A DNA stretch of 53,237 bases, from contig JAEUQN010000030.1 of NCBI GenBank assembly GCA_016789725.1, forward strand, positions 1 through 53,237. Reading direction: 5' to 3'. The first letter of the stretch is position 1. Each line of letters opens with the position of its first letter. Positions 34,706 to 43,520 of the stretch are shown piece after piece. Position numbers and translations under genes: made by a program. This DNA is from Blastocatellia bacterium (lineage in GTDB: Bacteria > Acidobacteriota > Blastocatellia > RBC074). Below the pieces are notes generated by a model that did not search any database, had not been told where the DNA came from, and worked only from the letters and a program-made list of their open reading frames with translations.

Positions 34706-35197
34706 ATGAAACGAATCACCCTTTGTTTATTGCTTCTCGGCGCGTTCGCCTTCCCACTCGACGCGCAAACCAAAACCGTCGTCAAAGACAAAGCCGCTAA
34801 AGCCAAACTGCTCGGCAAGCACAAACTTTCGCTGCAATGGATCAGTTGGGAGTACTTCGGCACGGCGACCGTCACCGAAAAGAACGGCATGTTGTTTGTA
34901 AAAGGCGAACAGAAAAGCCGGCAAGGCAGCGATTTCGTCAGAGTAGAAGGCACGATCACTGCCATCGAAGCCAAATCCTTCACCTTTACCGGCACCATCA
35001 TCACGCAAGTTAGCCACAACAACGAAGGCAAGCCCTGCACGCGCGAAGGCGAGATGACCTTTGCGATCACCGGCAAACGCAAATACTGGCGCTTGCAGCA
35101 AATGCAAAGCCCGTGCGGTGTTGAGACGGATTATGTGGATATTTACATAGATCAGGCAGAGCTAACATGTTTCAATCTTGACACTGCCGAAGTCTAG
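34706..35197 (+). CDS. Small secreted protein of unknown function
   Basis: This 163-aa protein has a signal peptide (MKRITLCLLLLGAFAFPLDAQ). The mature part is a predicted beta-rich domain: KLSLQWISWEYFGTATV, then EGTITAIEAKSFTFTGTIIT, with conserved-looking Cys in KPCTREGEM, QSPCGVETDYVDIYI and LTCFNL. I recognise no family, though the pattern is common among lipocalin-like or unannotated acidobacterial exported proteins. The ATG at 34706 is chosen for the signal peptide; the open frame upstream runs into the repeat. It stands alone. Confidence 0.75.
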   Translation: MKRITLCLLLLGAFAFPLDAQTKTVVKDKAAKAKLLGKHKLSLQWISWEYFGTATVTEKNGMLFVKGEQKSRQGSDFVRVEGTITAIEAKSFTFTGTIITQVSHNNEGKPCTREGEMTFAITGKRKYWRLQQMQSPCGVETDYVDIYIDQAELTCFNLDTAEV

Positions 35198-35506
35198 GCG
35201 TAGCTTTTTATATCATATCTCTAATGACTATGGATTATTGAGAGGTATATGCGTAAGCCTGATCTTAGATCAGCAAACTTAGGACAGTATCGTAGTTTTG
35301 CTGGCGTTGTTCGGCGGTACTGAAACTGTATGCTGATGCAAGCATTTTGACTAGCCAGCGTCTAGGTGCTTGGATTCATACAAGATCAGGAATGTGACTC
35401 GCAGCGATAGAAAGCACTAGCTGCGAGGCTTAGACCCTTAAGATAAGGGATACGCTTGGCCCCCTCCGTTCGGCGGAGGGGGCATCCTAGATTAACAAGA
35501 GATTTC
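35198..35506. other. 309-nt region without a gene; hairpin at 35459-35483
   Basis: No frame with support is present. GCCCCCTCCG / CGGAGGGGGC (35459-35468 and 35474-35483) with loop TTCGG is a stable 10-bp hairpin 24 nt before the next ATG; no T run follows. Base composition turns AT-richer here. Confidence 0.5.
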
Positions 35507-36949
35507 ATGCTTTTCTCTATTCAATTTCCCCTTGCAGATTCCAGAGGGTTTCTTGGAGGGAACAATCAGGTGTTAGGTAGGCCTACCTGGCCAGCCGCAG
35601 CACCAGATGAAGACTTTGTCCGATCATTTGGAAGTATCAGAAGACGAAAGTTAGGTGGAGTGCAAGGATGGATCGGTGAAGGAGAAATATGTGAAGCTAA
35701 TCGTGCACTCAGATTCACCAAAATTGATGCTTTTAGAGATACAGAGCTGAGCCTACCATTAAAGCTAGTATTCCGTCGCTTTTACTTTGATGGTTTGGCT
35801 GTTGGTAAATTTGAAGCAGGATTGACCACTATTTCCTTGAAAAAAGGGGGACTCTCAAGGAAGCAGGTTGCTGGGTTTATTAAGCACGTTCTTGATCTTT
35901 CAGTCATCACTCCGCCTTTATCTGAAAAAGCAGTTGTTGGCGAGTTAGCGGGGAAACCTACTGAAACAGTATTAGGGCAAGCTGGAAGACCATTAGCACG
36001 TTTCTATTCGGCTTCAAGCATTGCCCACCAGCCCCCTGTAAGATTCAAGGACTGGTGGGTTCAAGCAGGCTCCCCCCTACTCTTTCTGATTCATGAATCT
36101 AAAGAAAAAATCCTTATACCTTTCTCGACTAAGCCGATCCCACGTAAGACTTTTTTTTCAGGAGATCTCTCTTATTGTGAAGTTCCATATGGAGGAAAGA
36201 ATTTGCGAATGTGGATTATGGGGTTATCGCCCTACTTCGATTACAGAGAAGCCAGGGTATTGAAAATCTGCCTTCTTCGACTACACGCTGAACATGAGGC
36301 GTTGAGGCTAATTTTGAGAAATATTTCAACAGGTAAGATAGAAATCAAGCCAAGAACCAGTGAGTCAAGCGTACTTCAGCATTACTTAAACGAGTCTACG
36401 CGCCGGATTTCCAGACTAAGCTCTCAGGCTGACCATATCTCCGAAAGTGATGTCGCTGAGCTAGCTCGAGAGTCCGAAGACTTAATTCATCCCGGAGACC
36501 GCGATAATTTGTTGACAGCACTCAAGAATCTTGATGTTCGGAAAAACATTTATCACAAAGTGGAAGAGTATATAAAAACTGATATATTCATCAGGGAGAT
36601 AAACATGGGAAATAAGTACAATATCAGCGGTGGACAGATAGGCGCTGTCGGTGATAACGCCTCAGCATCTGGCAACACCTTCAATCAATGGAATCAAGCT
36701 GGCGGGGATATTAAAGTACTTGCCCAAGAGCTTGCAAAACTTCGTGAGGAGTTGGGTAAGCAAGCTAAAGAAGCAGGACATTTCGAATCTGCTGCGGCTG
36801 TAGCAAAGGCTCAGACAGCAGCCCAAGAAGGTAATGGGACGTCAGCCTTTGAGCATCTGAAGACTGCGGGTCAGTGGGCATTAGAAGTAGCAAAGTCTAT
36901 CGGTGTTCCAATAGCTATAGAGGCGCTCAAGAAGTCCCTTGGAATGTAG
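35507..36949 (+). CDS. Accessory protein with C-terminal GAVGDNA module (conflict-system-like), function unknown
   Basis: I do not recognise the N-terminal ~330 residues of this 480-aa protein. They show no signal peptide or membrane segment and include WWVQAGSPLLFLIHESKEK and NLRMWIMGLSPYFDYREARV. Residues ~325-365 are helical and charged. Residues 367-480 begin NKYNISGGQIGAVGDNASAS, then GNTFNQWNQ, a charged helix (LAQELAKLREELGKQAKEAG), a TPR/helical-like stretch (AAAVAKAQTAAQEGNGTSAF) and GVPIAIEALKKSLGM. From memory, GAVGxNA modules occur in predicted NTPase- or GTPase-linked conflict systems; this is a weak lead. The start at 35507 (MLFSIQF) is weakly supported by AAGAGA. Codon use is AT-richer, with many AGA/AGG/GTA, unlike its neighbours, suggesting transfer. 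Confidence 0.6.
   Translation: MLFSIQFPLADSRGFLGGNNQVLGRPTWPAAAPDEDFVRSFGSIRRRKLGGVQGWIGEGEICEANRALRFTKIDAFRDTELSLPLKLVFRRFYFDGLAVGKFEAGLTTISLKKGGLSRKQVAGFIKHVLDLSVITPPLSEKAVVGELAGKPTETVLGQAGRPLARFYSASSIAHQPPVRFKDWWVQAGSPLLFLIHESKEKILIPFSTKPIPRKTFFSGDLSYCEVPYGGKNLRMWIMGLSPYFDYREARVLKICLLRLHAEHEALRLILRNISTGKIEIKPRTSESSVLQHYLNESTRRISRLSSQADHISESDVAELARESEDLIHPGDRDNLLTALKNLDVRKNIYHKVEEYIKTDIFIREINMGNKYNISGGQIGAVGDNASASGNTFNQWNQAGGDIKVLAQELAKLREELGKQAKEAGHFESAAAVAKAQTAAQEGNGTSAFEHLKTAGQWALEVAKSIGVPIAIEALKKSLGM
36593..36607 (+). promoter_or_regulatory. Internal Shine-Dalgarno and in-frame ATG of the GAVGDNA module
   Basis: AGGGAG (36593-36598), 6 nt spacing, ATG (36605-36607), in frame with the long gene. 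Initiation here would make a separate 114-aa product starting MGNKYNISGGQIGAVG, exactly the module boundary. The site is better than the one at the long gene's own start. Confidence 0.6.
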
Positions 36950-37010
36950 ATGTTTACAAATATGGGCGTACTTATGTGTGCATCATAATGTGTGACTTGA
37001 AGTCATCCAT

Positions 37011-39044
37011 TCAATTCCCCACCGCTTTTTCGTCTTTGCCTTCTTTCTTCGGTAACTCCGGCTTCGCAAATTCGGGCTTGGCATCGCCAAAGATGTAGTG
37101 ATTGAACCACGCCAGATTGTGTTGCATCACGGCGCGCATGGACTTTGGTTTGGTGATGCCGTGTCCGTAGCCTTTGTAGACGATCATCTCAACCGGCACG
37201 CCACGATCTTCCAGGCCTTGCCGCAATTCGTACGCATTTGGAATCGGAACGCGCTTGTCGAATTCGCCGTGCTGGATCAGCGTGGGCGTTTTGGCTTTTT
37301 TGATGTGGGTCATCGGCGAGGTCTTGGCGTAAATTTCGGGATCGGCGGCGGGGTCATCGTTGAGGTATTGAATCGTGAACGGCGTGATGTCGGTGTTGTA
37401 GTAATACGTCGCCCAATTCGAGATGCCTGCGCCAACCGAAATTGCGGCAAAGCGTGTGGTCGAAGTCGTCAGGAAGGCCGAAATGTAACCGCCCTGACTC
37501 CAGCCCATGCAACCGACTTTCGATGAATCTACCCAGCCTTTGCCAATCAAAAAATCTACGCCGGAAAGCACATCCCACGCATCGCCGACGCCGAGGTTGC
37601 GGACGTTCAGTTGTCGAAACTTTTCGCCGTATCCGGCGCTGCCGCGATAGTTCACTTTCAGCACGAGCGCGCCACGCGCGGTCCAGATGTCGCTCGGATA
37701 ATAGCGCGCATCCAGCAACGTCGGGCGATCAATGCCGGTCGGGCCGCCGTGAATCACGCACAGCAGCGGATATTTTTTTGATGGATTGAAATCAGCGGGT
37801 TTGATCAGGATGCCTTCGATGGTTGTGCCGTCCTGACTCTTCCACGAAATGACTTCGCGGGTGGCAAGCTTGTAGTCTTTGACTTGCTCAGTCATCGCGG
37901 TCAGTTTACGGGGCGCAAAGTTCGCCGTGTCAGTCACATAAATTTCATTCAGCGAAGTGGCCGACGGGGCCGCAAACGCCATCCGCTTTCCATCGCGCGT
38001 GAATCTGAAACCGCTTGCCATCAGGTTGTCAGGGTTAGTCAGGCGCGTGACTTTGGCTGTGGCGGGATCAACGCGAAACAGATGCGACGCGGTCTTTTGC
38101 ATACCGGCGAAGTACACACCATCGTTGCGCCAATCAATCAATGCGGGCTCTTCGTCAAAACTGTCCGTGATCGAACGCGGTGTGCCACCGTCGGCAGATA
38201 CAACCGCAAGTTTGGAGTTCGCATGGAAATATTTTGGATTGCCCATCGCCGTTGAAAACACAATCTGTTTGCCGTCTGGCGACCAACGCGGATTGCTGTC
38301 CGGCCCGGCTTGCGTCACGATTTTCTTCACGGAATTATCAGCGATGGTCAGCACATAAATATCCGAGGTACCGCCGTTGATGAGGTCAGGATTGATCGTT
38401 GCGCTGAAGGCAAGGCGCGAACCATTGGGCGACCACGAAGCGCCGCCCACCGTGAATTCTTTTCCTTTCGTGCGTTGCGTTCCGGCCACGGGTTCTTTCA
38501 TCGCGTCGGCAACCGCAAAGGTGAACAAATGGGAATGGTTGTATTCGCGGCGCACGACTTCAAAATCGCCCAGGTAATCTTTGCGGTCCTTCGTCGCTTT
38601 GCTGTCAGCATCACTGGAAGTGAACGCGATGTGTTTGCCGTCCTCCGACCACGCGTAACCGCCCACGCCATTTTCGGCCTTGGTCAATTGCACTGCTTCG
38701 CCCCCGTCAGAATGAATGACGAAAATCTGATTCTTGCCGCCCACGCGATCACTCGTGAACGCCAGCCATTCGCTGTCGGGTGACCACTGTGGGTTGTTGC
38801 AGCTCTTTTCGCCGCGCGTCAATTGATACCGGCGTCCGCTGCTCACCTCCACCATCCAAATGTGACCCACATACGCGTCCTGTTTCCAGTCCGTTTCTGT
38901 GACGATATACGCAACGCGTTTGCCGTCAGGCGCAAGCTGCACGCCGCCTGCGGATTTAACATTGATGAGTTCATCAATGGTCGGAACACGTTGGGCAAAA
39001 GCTAAGGATAATAAAAATGGGAGAAACAGAAATGCTCGCTTCAT
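37011..39044 (-). CDS. Secreted S9-family prolyl oligopeptidase-like peptidase
   Basis: This 677-aa protein has a signal peptide (MKRAFLFLPFLLSLAFAQ). A TolB/DPP-type beta propeller (about 20-410) has repeated WSPDG/WSPNG strands (NPQWSPDSEWLAFTSDRVGG, NPRWSPDGKQIVFSTAMG). The alpha/beta hydrolase domain (about 415-660) carries nucleophile GWSQGGYISAF (Ser about 516), acid QHGEFDKRVPI and GYGHGITKP with the His. It resembles acylaminoacyl peptidases. GGAGG lies 7 nt before the ATG. The tail is Lys/Glu/Pro-rich. It stands alone; a 13-bp inverted repeat lies upstream. Confidence 0.95.
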   Translation of the reverse strand: MKRAFLFLPFLLSLAFAQRVPTIDELINVKSAGGVQLAPDGKRVAYIVTETDWKQDAYVGHIWMVEVSSGRRYQLTRGEKSCNNPQWSPDSEWLAFTSDRVGGKNQIFVIHSDGGEAVQLTKAENGVGGYAWSEDGKHIAFTSSDADSKATKDRKDYLGDFEVVRREYNHSHLFTFAVADAMKEPVAGTQRTKGKEFTVGGASWSPNGSRLAFSATINPDLINGGTSDIYVLTIADNSVKKIVTQAGPDSNPRWSPDGKQIVFSTAMGNPKYFHANSKLAVVSADGGTPRSITDSFDEEPALIDWRNDGVYFAGMQKTASHLFRVDPATAKVTRLTNPDNLMASGFRFTRDGKRMAFAAPSATSLNEIYVTDTANFAPRKLTAMTEQVKDYKLATREVISWKSQDGTTIEGILIKPADFNPSKKYPLLCVIHGGPTGIDRPTLLDARYYPSDIWTARGALVLKVNYRGSAGYGEKFRQLNVRNLGVGDAWDVLSGVDFLIGKGWVDSSKVGCMGWSQGGYISAFLTTSTTRFAAISVGAGISNWATYYYNTDITPFTIQYLNDDPAADPEIYAKTSPMTHIKKAKTPTLIQHGEFDKRVPIPNAYELRQGLEDRGVPVEMIVYKGYGHGITKPKSMRAVMQHNLAWFNHYIFGDAKPEFAKPELPKKEGKDEKAVGN

Positions 39045-39096
39045 CGTAGGGCCTCCAAACTATTGAGAGATGTTTTACCGCAAAGAGTTAAAGCAG

Positions 39097-39142
39097 CAAA
39101 GGGACAAAGCAATTCAATTGATTGACGCTCTTTGTCCCTTTG
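39097..39142. repeat. 13-bp inverted repeat (CAAAGGGACAAAG)
   Basis: CAAAGGGACAAAG (39097-39109) and CTTTGTCCCTTTG (39130-39142) are perfect inverted arms around 20 nt. It lies between the MoaD and peptidase genes, both on the minus strand. There is no T run that would make it a certain terminator. Confidence 0.7.
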
Positions 39143-39174
39143 AACCTTAGTTCCGTTGCGTTGAAAAAAGCGCC

Positions 39175-39420
39175 TCATCCACCCGACACTGGCGGAAAGA
39201 TGGCTAACGTATCGCCGTCTTGGATGGGGTCATCCGCGCGTGAATGCTCCTCATTGACGGCAAATAACAAGCTGTTGCCGAAGTTTTCCAGGAGGGGGAA
39301 TCGTTCGCGCAAAGCGGAAAAGGCTTGCGCAACGTTGGCGGGTGAATGCAATTCAAGGGCAAGCTCGCTGGCGTTAATGGCTTCGCGGCACGCGCCGAAA
39401 AATAAAACGTGAATGTTCAT
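39175..39420 (-). CDS. moaD: MoaD/ThiS-family sulfur carrier (molybdopterin synthase small subunit)
   Basis: This 81-aa ubiquitin-like protein begins MNIHVLFFGACREAINASEL and ends TLAIFPPVSGG. The C-terminal Gly-Gly is thiocarboxylated in the family to donate sulfur to the molybdenum cofactor precursor. The length and the FPPVSGG ending fit MoaD better than ThiS. It starts 3 nt after the glutamine amidotransferase stop, so both are read from one mRNA. No moaE or other cofactor gene is in the window. Confidence 0.88.
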   Translation of the reverse strand: MNIHVLFFGACREAINASELALELHSPANVAQAFSALRERFPLLENFGNSLLFAVNEEHSRADDPIQDGDTLAIFPPVSGG

Positions 39421-39423
39421 GCG

Positions 39424-40437
39424 TTACCAACCGGATTGATTTAAGCCTTCGGATTCTTCGTCCTGCGCTCCGCTGGCTAATCGTTTCACCTTTGCGCTGG
39501 CTTCTTCATCCGTAGCAAAGATTTCAGCGTCGGATTTCCCAAGGAAGCGTAGGGCCTCGATCAGGAAATTCTCGAAGATCAAGCGTCCATCGCGGCTTTC
39601 GACGCGGTGATTCCAATAGCTGTCGAGGTTCCAATCCTGAAACGATTTTTCGATGTGGAATTGCACGCCGTAAATTAATTGCTCCGCCGTGCGTCGCACC
39701 ATCATTTGCTGTTCCGCCAGATAGCCGCGCGCCAAATGTTTGAAGCCTGCGGGCAAGCGATCCAATTGCAAGCCGTGATTCTGCCACACGCGCATCACCT
39801 TGGCGTTCTTATGTTGCCGTTCGTAGCCGGGATGCCCCAGCAAACGCACAAAGATCGGATCATGTTCATCGGTGATTGTTACGAAACGATATTGATATTC
39901 GATCTGACGATTGGAGCGGCGCTCACTGGGGAGCTTTTCGTCCAGAGTGATGACATTGGCACCAAAAGCTTGCCCCACCATCTGATGTCCACCGCAAATA
40001 CCCAGAATCGGAATCGAGGTCGTGCGCAAAAATTCATTCAGGCGCGCAAACAAATGTGGTTCGTAAAAATCGAAATCGCGCAACGTGCCGCTCAAAATAA
40101 TAGCTTCGGCATTGAAATCTTTGGTGAGTTGCTCATTGAGTTCCGTGAAATGCACACGCTTGATCGTGGGATTCACCACCAGCCGTTCAATATTGCTTTC
40201 AATATTTGCCAGCGCCATCCCGGCGATTTTACGTTCCAGCTTGCACCATTTCGCAGCGTTGAAATCCGGCGCGCTGCGGGCCACCTCGGAATATTGATCT
40301 TCGGCCCCCACCAACGAATCTATCGTCAGCACGCGAATCGCGCGGATTTCCGGGACGATTGGCTCGTAAATACAGTAATTGTTATGAACCGTCGTCGGTG
40401 TTTGTTCGTGCAAGGTATGAGTGAAATTTGTATCCAT
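39424..40437 (-). CDS. Class I glutamine amidotransferase-like protein
   Basis: Residues ~100-285 of this 337-aa protein show the class I amidotransferase fold, with ILGICGGHQMVGQAFGA carrying the nucleophilic Cys (about 149) and YGVQFHIEKSF the His (about 260). The upstream SGTLRDFDFYEP fits the oxyanion region. The N-terminal ~90 residues (IRAIRVLTIDSLVGAEDQYS...) and the C-terminal ~50 are less familiar. Such domains release ammonia from glutamine or cleave gamma-glutamyl bonds; no synthetase domain is attached, so the acceptor is unknown. The moaD gene follows after 3 nt. Confidence 0.85.
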   Translation of the reverse strand: MDTNFTHTLHEQTPTTVHNNYCIYEPIVPEIRAIRVLTIDSLVGAEDQYSEVARSAPDFNAAKWCKLERKIAGMALANIESNIERLVVNPTIKRVHFTELNEQLTKDFNAEAIILSGTLRDFDFYEPHLFARLNEFLRTTSIPILGICGGHQMVGQAFGANVITLDEKLPSERRSNRQIEYQYRFVTITDEHDPIFVRLLGHPGYERQHKNAKVMRVWQNHGLQLDRLPAGFKHLARGYLAEQQMMVRRTAEQLIYGVQFHIEKSFQDWNLDSYWNHRVESRDGRLIFENFLIEALRFLGKSDAEIFATDEEASAKVKRLASGAQDEESEGLNQSGW

Positions 40438-40562
40438 GAAAGTTGACCTTCCTGCGCCTAGATTGCCTTCAGTTTAAGTCAACACGCCGGTTTGTCAAAG
40501 CTCTTTGCCTTCAGGTAGAATCGCCAATTCGACTTCATTCTTATTTTTTGGCTGTCATCATC

Positions 40563-43439
40563 ATGTCGAACGAAGAAGCAATCATTGTCCGAGGCGCGCG
40601 TGTTCACAACCTGAAGCAAATCAGTTTTGAAATCCCTCTCAACTCATTAACCGTCGTCACGGGTGTCAGCGGTTCCGGCAAAAGCTCGCTGGCCTTTGAT
40701 ACGGTGTATGCCGAAGGTCAGCGCCGCTACGTGGAGTCGCTTTCGGCCTACGCACGGCAATTCCTCGAACGAATGGAAAAGCCCGATGTTGACGAAGTCA
40801 TCGGCATTTGCCCAGCCGTAGCAATCAGCCAAAAAAATTCCACACGCAATCCGCGCTCGACCGTTGGCACACAAACGGAAATTTACGATTACCTGCGATT
40901 GCTGTTTGCCCGTGCAGGCACGACGATTTGTTATAACTGCGGCCAGGAAGTAAAGCGCGACACCCCGCAAGCCATCGCCGAACGTGTCTTGCAGGAAGCT
41001 GACGGCACGCGGTTTTACGTGCTCTTCCCTGCCGAAGCCGGCTTGATGGAAAAGCTGGAAGAAAGCGGCAAAAAAGCGACCAAAAAGAAAGTCTCCGAAC
41101 ACGTCCGCTTGAGCATCAACGCACATTTGATGAGCCTGATGCAGCGCGGTTTTATTCGACTCTACGACCTCACGAAAAACGAAATCATCGAACTGCAAAC
41201 GCCCGACAGCTTCACCGGCAACAGCTTTGAAGACATTTATGTTTTGGTAGATCGAATGACCGTGCGGCACGGTGATGAGGACGTTCGCACGCGACTCGTG
41301 GATTCGTTGGAGACTTGTTACATCGAAGGCCACGGGCAAGCGGTTATTCAATTGCTCACGCCCGAACACAATTCGCTCCTAAAGTTTTCGGAGAAATTTT
41401 CCTGCAAGACCTGCGACCTTGATTACGTTTTGCCGGAACCGCAACTCTTCAGCTTCAACAATCCGTTTGGTGCGTGTCCGACCTGTCAGGGCTTCGGCAA
41501 TACCATCGGGCTTGATCTCGATCTCGTGATTCCGAACAAAGATTTATCGCTGGCGGAAGGCGCGGTCGAAGCGTTCACGAAACCACAATTCGAGTGGTGG
41601 ATGCCGAAGCTGATTGAATTTGCAAATCGCGTCGGCATCCCCCTGGACAAGCCGTATTGGTCGTTGACCGAAGCGCAGCAACAAATGATCGTCAACGGCA
41701 AAGGCAGCTTCCTCGGCATTCGCAAAGTCTTCGATCAGCTTGAAGAAAAGAAATACAAGATGCACGTGCGCGTATTTTTGGCGAAGTATCGCGGCTACAC
41801 GCGCTGCGGCGATTGTGGCGGCGGGCGGCTACGACGCGAAGCACAATGCGTCAAAATTGGCGGCCAATCGTTGCCCGAAGTTTGTGCGCTGGCGATCAAA
41901 GACGCGAACGTGTTTTTCAATGAGCTGCCATTGACTGCGGAGCAACACGCGATTGCGGATCGCCTGCTCAAAGAAATCAGGCAACGGCTGAAATTCCTGG
42001 TGGACGTTGGCTTGGATTATTTGACGCTGGATCGTCTGGCTTCGACCTTGTCGGGCGGTGAGGCACAACGCATTCAATTGGCGACGAACTTGGGCGCATC
42101 GTTGGTCGGCGCGTTGTACGTGTTGGATGAGCCGAGCATTGGCTTGCACCCGCGCGATTCAGATCGCCTGATTAAACTGCTGGAAAACCTGCGCGACATC
42201 GGCAACACGGTGCTGGTCGTCGAACACGAAGCCGAAATGATGCGCGCCGCCGATCACGTCATTGACATCGGTCCCGGCGCAGGCGAACTCGGCGGACAGG
42301 TCGTGTACCAGGGCGATTTCGAGGGCTTGCTGGAACACACAACATCGCTCACAGGCCGATATTTACGGGGCGAAATGCAAATCAAGGCTCCCAATGGACA
42401 TCGCCCGCCCGCAACTCCCACTGCCGTCAAAAAGCAAATTGAATTAAAAGGACTGCGGCAAAATAATCTGAAAAATATTGATGTCACTATCCCGCTTGGC
42501 AAACTGGTTTGCATCACGGGCGTCAGCGGGTCAGGCAAATCCACTCTCGTTCACGATTGTCTTTACGCCGGATTGAAGCACGAACGCGGCGATTGGCGCG
42601 GCGCAGTCGGCGAGTTTCGGTTGTTGGATGGCGGGCATTTCGTAGACGATATTCTCCTGGTAGATCAATCGCCCATCGGACGCACACCGCGCTCAAATCC
42701 GGTCACATACATCAAAGTTTACGACGCAATCCGCGAGGCTTTTGCCGACACGAACGAGGCCAAAAAACGCGGCTACAATGCGAGCCATTTTTCGTTCAAT
42801 GTCCCTGGCGGTCGCTGTGATGCGTGCGAAGGCGACGGCACGGTGACCGTCGAAATGCAGTTCCTCGCCGATGTTGAATTAATCTGTGAAGAATGTCGCG
42901 GCACGCGGTTCAAATCGTCGGTGCTTGACATCAAGTATCGCGGCAAAAACATCTACGAAGTGCTCAACATGACGGTGCGTGAGGCGTTGAATTTCTTCTC
43001 GCACATCAATCGGATTTCCAGCAAGATGCGTGTGCTGGAAGAAGTTGGCTTGGGTTACCTGCGGCTTGGTCAATCGGCAACGACGCTGTCGGGCGGCGAA
43101 GCACAGCGCGTCAAGCTGGCATCGTATTTATCGAAAAAAAGCGGCGACCATTCGTTGTACATTTTCGACGAGCCGACGACGGGATTGCACTTCGACGACA
43201 TCAACAAACTGCTGAGCGCGTTTCGTCGCCTGATCGAAGCGGGCGGCTCGCTGGTCGTCATCGAACACAATCTGGATGTCATCAAAACGGCGGATTGGAT
43301 TATTGATCTGGGGCCGGAAGGCGGCGATCAAGGCGGCCAAGTTATTGCGGTCGGCACGCCGGAAGAATTGATGCATCATTCCGCTTCACACACCGGACGG
43401 TTTTTACGCGCACATTTGCAGCAAAGTTCGGCGGTGTAA
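40563..43439 (+). CDS. uvrA: Excinuclease ABC subunit A
   Basis: This 958-aa DNA-damage sensor for nucleotide excision repair works with UvrB. Two ABC ATPase halves are visible. Walker A motifs GVSGSGKSS (about 36) and GVSGSGKST (about 656) pair with signatures TLSGGEAQRIQLATNLG and TLSGGEAQRVKLASYL. Zinc modules are CKTC...CPTC (about 281-308) and CDACEGDG...CEEC (about 751-777). The ATG at 40563 gives the normal N-terminus (MSNEEAIIVRGARVHNLKQI); an open frame of 40 further codons upstream is unlikely. The last codon and stop (GTG TAA) belong to a palindromic repeat. Confidence 0.97.
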   Translation: MSNEEAIIVRGARVHNLKQISFEIPLNSLTVVTGVSGSGKSSLAFDTVYAEGQRRYVESLSAYARQFLERMEKPDVDEVIGICPAVAISQKNSTRNPRSTVGTQTEIYDYLRLLFARAGTTICYNCGQEVKRDTPQAIAERVLQEADGTRFYVLFPAEAGLMEKLEESGKKATKKKVSEHVRLSINAHLMSLMQRGFIRLYDLTKNEIIELQTPDSFTGNSFEDIYVLVDRMTVRHGDEDVRTRLVDSLETCYIEGHGQAVIQLLTPEHNSLLKFSEKFSCKTCDLDYVLPEPQLFSFNNPFGACPTCQGFGNTIGLDLDLVIPNKDLSLAEGAVEAFTKPQFEWWMPKLIEFANRVGIPLDKPYWSLTEAQQQMIVNGKGSFLGIRKVFDQLEEKKYKMHVRVFLAKYRGYTRCGDCGGGRLRREAQCVKIGGQSLPEVCALAIKDANVFFNELPLTAEQHAIADRLLKEIRQRLKFLVDVGLDYLTLDRLASTLSGGEAQRIQLATNLGASLVGALYVLDEPSIGLHPRDSDRLIKLLENLRDIGNTVLVVEHEAEMMRAADHVIDIGPGAGELGGQVVYQGDFEGLLEHTTSLTGRYLRGEMQIKAPNGHRPPATPTAVKKQIELKGLRQNNLKNIDVTIPLGKLVCITGVSGSGKSTLVHDCLYAGLKHERGDWRGAVGEFRLLDGGHFVDDILLVDQSPIGRTPRSNPVTYIKVYDAIREAFADTNEAKKRGYNASHFSFNVPGGRCDACEGDGTVTVEMQFLADVELICEECRGTRFKSSVLDIKYRGKNIYEVLNMTVREALNFFSHINRISSKMRVLEEVGLGYLRLGQSATTLSGGEAQRVKLASYLSKKSGDHSLYIFDEPTTGLHFDDINKLLSAFRRLIEAGGSLVVIEHNLDVIKTADWIIDLGPEGGDQGGQVIAVGTPEELMHHSASHTGRFLRAHLQQSSAV

Positions 43440-43502
43440 CGCGATTTGCTAAATCGCGCGTCGGTGCGAACAACAGCCGCGATTTAGCAAATCGCGCTAC
43501 AA
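43434..43502. repeat. REP-like palindrome, GCGATTTGCTAAATCGC type (copy 2)
   Basis: GTGTAACGCGATTTGC starts the left end and GCAAATCGCGCTAC the right. The two 17-bp inner arms match copy 1 at 17648. The left end contains the GTG TAA that ends uvrA, just as copy 1 ends lysC. Confidence 0.9.
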
Positions 43503-43520
43503 CATTTGAGGAATGAAGCT

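Noticed and set aside
35198..35506. Replication origin or attachment site
   Set aside because: No DnaA-box cluster, integrase or direct repeats at the edges could be seen.
40443..40562. 40-residue upstream extension of uvrA
   Set aside because: UvrA proteins start close to the first ATPase motif; the extension overlaps the upstream region of the divergent amidotransferase gene and has no RBS.
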